Assembly: GCA_029263275.1 (NCBI GenBank)
Contig: JAJCXU010000568.1
Span: forward strand, 1-9,403
Length of the DNA stretch: 9,403 nucleotides
Direction of reading: 5' to 3'
Source of the DNA: Ilumatobacter sp.
GTDB lineage: Bacteria > Actinomycetota > Acidimicrobiia > Acidimicrobiales > Ilumatobacteraceae
Shown here: positions 6,294 through 9,403 of the stretch, piece after piece
How the letters are laid out: every line of letters begins with the position of its first letter
Numbering within the stretch: position 1 is the stretch's first letter
The notes under the pieces: model-generated
What the model was told of the DNA's origin: nothing
Seen by the model: only the letters and a program-made list of their open reading frames with translations
Database searches by the model: none
Program-made: the position numbers and the translations under genes

Positions 6294-7852
6294 TGGTCGC
6301 GGAGTTCGCGCTTGAGGATCTTGCCGGTCGCGTTGCGGGGCAGCTCGTCGACGAAACGAACGGAGTGTGGGACCTTGAACGAGGCCAGCCGCTCGCGACA
6401 GAAGTTGACGATGGTCGTCTCGTCGATCTCAACGCCGTCCGCTCGCACGACCACCGCTTGGCCGACCTCGCCCCATTTGTCATCGGGCAGGCCGACCACC
6501 GCGACATCAGCGATGCCTTCGAGGTCGAACAACGTCGACTCGACTTCGGATGGGTACACGTTCTCGCCGCCCGAGATGTACATGTCTTTCCAGCGGTCGA
6601 CGATCGAGACATAGCCGTCTTCATCGGCTTGCGCGGCGTCGCCGGTGTGCAACCAGCCATCGGTGATCGCGTCGGCGGTCGCGCCGGGATTGTTCCAGTA
6701 CCCGGGCGTGATGTTCGGACCCTTGCACCAGAGCTCGCCAATCTCGCCAGGTGCGACGTCGGCGCCACCTTCGCCGACGATCCGGATGGAGGTGTTCATC
6801 GCCGGCAGCCCAGCGCTGCCCGCCTTCACGACAGCCATCTCCTTGCTGATCGACAGGACGAGTGGGCTCGTCTCAGTCATGCCGAACGCTTGGATCAGGG
6901 GGCATCCGACCGACTCCCACATCTTCAGCAATGGCAACGCCGCCGGTGCGCCACCGATGGCGGTCGACACGAGACGCGAGAAGTCAGTCGACGCGAAGTC
7001 GGGGTGCTGCCCCATGAACAAGTAGTTGGCCGGAACACCCAGAAAGTGGGTGATGCCCCTGGTGGGATCGTTGATGAGCGCAAGCGCCCGGCCTGGATCA
7101 AACGTGCGCATCACCAGAGTTGAACCGCCAAAGTAGGCGGCCGGGTTGGTGTAGCAGTTGAGGCCGCCGGTGTGGAACAGCGGCAAGAAGCAGATGTTCA
7201 CCATCGAACGTGACAGGTCGTGGAGTTCGGCGAGATTGATCGAGTTCCAGAACGACATACCGTGCGTGATGATCGCCCCCTTCGGGCGGCCCGTCGTCCC
7301 GGATGTGTACATGATCGTGAGCGCGTCGTCGTGCGTCAGCTCGGGCATCACGGGAAGGTTGTCGATGTCCGCTGCGGCCAACCCGTCGTCGTAACTTGCG
7401 CTCGCGTCCGGGTGCGCTCCATCGCCGCTGAACACGATGAGGTGCGGAGTGTCCGTCCGAGCAGCGAGGTCAGCAGCCATGTCGCCGACTTCGGGGTCAG
7501 CCACCAACACGGTCGGGCTGGCGTCGCTGACGATGTAGTCGAGTTCGTGGATCGTGAGGCGCCAGTTGAGCGGCACGAACACCGCGCCGAGGCGAGCGCA
7601 TGCGAACTGCACTTCGATGAACTCGACGCGGTTCTGGGAGTACATCGCCACTCGGTCGCCACGGCCCACGCCGAAGTCATCACGCAACATCGCTGCGGCA
7701 CGGCCGACACGTTCATGGGCCTCGCTCCACGTCGACGTGATCCCCGGCGAACCGCTCAACGGGTCGATGTCGGCCCACGCCGCTCGGTTCGGGCTCACCA
7801 TCGCGTGGTGAGCAACCCAATCGTATGCCGGTGTCGATGCCATGGACCACAT
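6290..7852 (-). CDS. AMP-forming acyl-CoA synthetase (FadD-like ligase)
   Basis: A 520-residue member of the ANL (adenylate-forming) superfamily, expected to activate a carboxylic acid with ATP and join it to CoA in the cytosol. Counting from the second Met (7843), it has the P-loop [12 protein letters not shown] (178-189), FGMTETSP (320-327), GWLHTGD (396-402), [20 protein letters not shown] (416-435) and the catalytic lysine Lys508 in [11 protein letters not shown]. The start at 7852 (MWSMAST) is preferred because GAGG lies nine bases upstream; 7843 is possible and costs three residues. The frame stays open upstream to 8290, but that part runs antisense-free across the neighbouring acyltransferase gene in another frame and lacks family similarity, so it is not coding here. 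The partner SDR suggests degradation of a fatty, alicyclic or aromatic acid; chain preference cannot be read from the sequence. Confidence 0.93.
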   Translation of the reverse strand: MWSMASTPAYDWVAHHAMVSPNRAAWADIDPLSGSPGITSTWSEAHERVGRAAAMLRDDFGVGRGDRVAMYSQNRVEFIEVQFACARLGAVFVPLNWRLTIHELDYIVSDASPTVLVADPEVGDMAADLAARTDTPHLIVFSGDGAHPDASASYDDGLAAADIDNLPVMPELTHDDALTIMYTSGTTGRPKGAIITHGMSFWNSINLAELHDLSRSMVNICFLPLFHTGGLNCYTNPAAYFGGSTLVMRTFDPGRALALINDPTRGITHFLGVPANYLFMGQHPDFASTDFSRLVSTAIGGAPAALPLLKMWESVGCPLIQAFGMTETSPLVLSISKEMAVVKAGSAGLPAMNTSIRIVGEGGADVAPGEIGELWCKGPNITPGYWNNPGATADAITDGWLHTGDAAQADEDGYVSIVDRWKDMYISGGENVYPSEVESTLFDLEGIADVAVVGLPDDKWGEVGQAVVVRADGVEIDETTIVNFCRERLASFKVPHSVRFVDELPRNATGKILKRELRDQ

Positions 7853-7861
7853 GGTGCCAGG

Positions 7862-7865
7862 CCTC
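7862..7865 (-). promoter_or_regulatory. Ribosome binding site of the acyl-CoA ligase
   Basis: On the minus strand GAGG ends nine bases before the ATG at 7852 but 18 bases before the ATG at 7843, so it favours the longer form. It lies in the 29-base gap after the acyltransferase gene, which leaves little room for a separate promoter. Confidence 0.45.
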
Positions 7866-7881
7866 GAGAGGGCGCTTCGAC

Positions 7882-9403
7882 TCAGGCAGGTCGACGCACG
7901 ACGTGACGACCGACGCGCTGTCGAACCGTACGTGTCGCACCACACCGCATCACCCGACAGCACATCGCCCAGCCGGCGACTCCGGTTGCGATCGTGAGGA
8001 TGAACGCGACCTCGCGAACGAAGACTCCGGTGTAGATCGGCCAGACCTGCCAGTGGATGAGGAACGTGACCATCGACGCAGCAGCGACCGCCCCGAGCAC
8101 GGGTGCTGCCAGCCGCGGCACGCGCACCGTCGGGAGCCACAGCAGCGCTCCGACGAGCATGGTGACCATGAGCGCTTGTTGCCACCGATCGAAGTAGAGC
8201 GGGGTGCCAGCGACGAGCACCGCCGTGACGAGCACGCGCTGCCAGTTCGAAACCGCCACGTGACCAGCCCACCCGAGCAGCACGAACCACACCGTGGTGT
8301 GCGGCCGGAAGATGTGGTTGTAGTCGTCACCGAACTCGATAAGTCTCAGGCCGACCGCCGTGGCACCGATCAACGCGACGAACGCGAAGCCGAACGGCCG
8401 TCGGCGTTCGAGACGGCGCACCGGCCCGATCGCGAACAGCAACGTGAGCACCAAGAAGATCTGGACGAATGCCTCGAAGTACCAGTATTCCCAACGACCG
8501 TCACGACGCCAGGCTGAGCCGAAGTAGTTGTTGACGAGGAAGAGCGACCCAGCGCTGTAGCCACCGACGACGAGCATCTGCAGCCCGATCCACAGGGAGG
8601 CAGGGGCGGCAACGCGGGCAACGGTGGCAAGCCCTTTGTGCACCGCGCCTGATGCCCGTGCACCGGCGAGATGGAACCGAGCGAAGTTGTACCCGGCAAC
8701 CGCGAGCAACGTGTGCGCACCGCCAGCCAGGCGGGCGACATGCATGTGGGTGGCAACGATGACGCAGATGCCGATGGCACGAATGGCCACGCTGGTGTCG
8801 ATGCGGGTGGTGAATCGTCCGCGACAGCGCGGTGCGTACGCGTCGAGCTCGGCAACCGTGCGGACGTGCCAGTCGTCGGGAAGATCACCGAGGACGCGTT
8901 CCAGGCGGATTGACGCTTCGACGTACGACAGTGAGTCGCCGCCCAGCGATGCGAACGTGTCGTGCGGACGCACGATGTCGACACCGAGCACTTCACGGAA
9001 CACCTGTGTCGGAGTCGAGCTGTCACGCTCGACATCCCCCCTCGGAAGGGTCTCGTTGCCAAGCGCCAGAACGGCGGGCGCATCGACCTTGCCGTTGGGG
9101 AGTCGCGGAATCTCGTCGACATCGACGACGTGGACCGTCGACGCCGGGACCGGCAGCGCGGCAAGGTGCTGCTCGACGACCGCCGCGTTCCCCACAGTGG
9201 CAACGATCAGCCGATCATCGGTACCCGCTGCGGCAGCATCGACACCGAATCGCCGCACGTCGACCTCGATCGCTTCGAGATCGATGCGGTGGCCGAGGAT
9301 CTTCACGATTCGCGATCGCCGGCCGACGATTTCGTACAGCCCGTTCGGCAAGCGCCGGCCGACGTCGCCGGTGTGCAGCTCGTCGATATCACGGCCGCGC
9401 CGC
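7882..9403 (-). CDS. NRPS-like adenylation-carrier-membrane acyltransferase protein (5'-partial)
   Basis: The frame is open to the right edge (first whole codon at 9402), giving 506 visible residues; the TTG at 9351 is internal. The N-terminal part is the end of an adenylation domain: HTGD (motif A7), GRRSRIVKILGHRIDLEAIE (A8, residues 27-46) and the lysine of LPNGK (A10, Lys105). A carrier domain follows, about residues 125-190, with the phosphopantetheine site GGDSL (Ser157, bases 8932-8934). From about residue 200 to the end there are roughly ten hydrophobic helices, beginning IRAIGICVIVATHMH, which resembles the start of acyltransferase-3 membrane proteins with their early histidine; WYFEAFVQ is also typical. 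The likely job is to activate an amino or other acid, hold it as a thioester and hand it to a membrane-bound acceptor. The acyltransferase call rests on topology and weak motifs, so it is the least certain part. Substrate specificity residues lie outside the window. Confidence 0.8.
   Translation of the reverse strand, partial: RRGRDIDELHTGDVGRRLPNGLYEIVGRRSRIVKILGHRIDLEAIEVDVRRFGVDAAAAGTDDRLIVATVGNAAVVEQHLAALPVPASTVHVVDVDEIPRLPNGKVDAPAVLALGNETLPRGDVERDSSTPTQVFREVLGVDIVRPHDTFASLGGDSLSYVEASIRLERVLGDLPDDWHVRTVAELDAYAPRCRGRFTTRIDTSVAIRAIGICVIVATHMHVARLAGGAHTLLAVAGYNFARFHLAGARASGAVHKGLATVARVAAPASLWIGLQMLVVGGYSAGSLFLVNNYFGSAWRRDGRWEYWYFEAFVQIFLVLTLLFAIGPVRRLERRRPFGFAFVALIGATAVGLRLIEFGDDYNHIFRPHTTVWFVLLGWAGHVAVSNWQRVLVTAVLVAGTPLYFDRWQQALMVTMLVGALLWLPTVRVPRLAAPVLGAVAAASMVTFLIHWQVWPIYTGVFVREVAFILTIATGVAGWAMCCRVMRCGATRTVRQRVGRHVVRRPA

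Noticed and set aside
5646..6614. Long plus-strand ORF opposite the dehydrogenase and ligase (322 codons)
   Set aside because: It spans the junction of two well-supported minus-strand genes and has shadow composition.
7853..8290. N-terminal extension of the acyl-CoA ligase up to an ATG at 8290 (666 residues in all)
   Set aside because: The extension lies in another frame of the acyltransferase gene, has Arg/Ala/Gly-rich shadow composition and no ligase similarity. The ligase family begins at about the Met at 7843-7852, which has a GAGG site.
9349..9351. TTG at 9351 as the start of the NRPS-like gene
   Set aside because: The preceding in-frame residues contain the adenylation motif HTGD, so the gene continues past the window edge.

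Overview
The window is GC-rich with dense, strongly GC3-biased coding and acidic proteins. The gene content (an MFS/Liv-type ABC fusion, a stalked LivK-like binding protein, a BadH-like dehydrogenase beside an acyl-CoA ligase) suggests an environmental actinobacterium. An Acidimicrobiia / Ilumatobacter-like lineage is my guess from protein style, not a demonstrated assignment.

Left half, plus strand (1-4431). A very large transport protein enters from the left edge. The end of an MFS-type membrane domain is fused to two ATPase domains of the branched-chain amino acid type, the first LivF-like and the second LivG-like. After 57 bases comes a LivK-like extracellular solute-binding protein, held to the membrane by an N-terminal helix and an Asp/Thr/Pro-rich stalk. 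The two probably form one uptake system; no LivH or LivM permease gene is visible. The binding-protein gene is followed by a long, nearly perfect stem-loop (4106-4165), probably the 3' end of the transcript, and by a doubtful 62-residue ORF.

Right half, minus strand (9403 down to 4432). Four genes read leftwards in a tight run. (1) An NRPS-like protein, cut by the right edge: end of an adenylation domain, a phosphopantetheine carrier domain, and a polytopic acyltransferase-3-like membrane domain. (2) An AMP-forming acyl-CoA ligase, 29 bases downstream. (3) A short-chain dehydrogenase resembling BadH-type hydroxyacyl-CoA dehydrogenases, with a 4-base ATGA overlap. (4) An AlkC-type DNA alkylation-repair HEAT-repeat protein with a C-terminal Ig-like domain, with a 1-base TGATG overlap. 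The spacing points to one operon with translational coupling. The ligase and dehydrogenase make a sensible pair for activating and oxidising a carboxylic acid; the link to the membrane acyltransferase and to DNA repair is not obvious.

The two blocks converge at about 4420-4432. I see no tRNA, rRNA, CRISPR array, insertion sequence, integrase or attachment site. The most distinctive items are the single-chain adenylation-carrier-membrane acyltransferase protein, the MFS-LivF-LivG fusion, and the stem-loop whose imperfect pairs are almost all G-U compatible on the plus strand.
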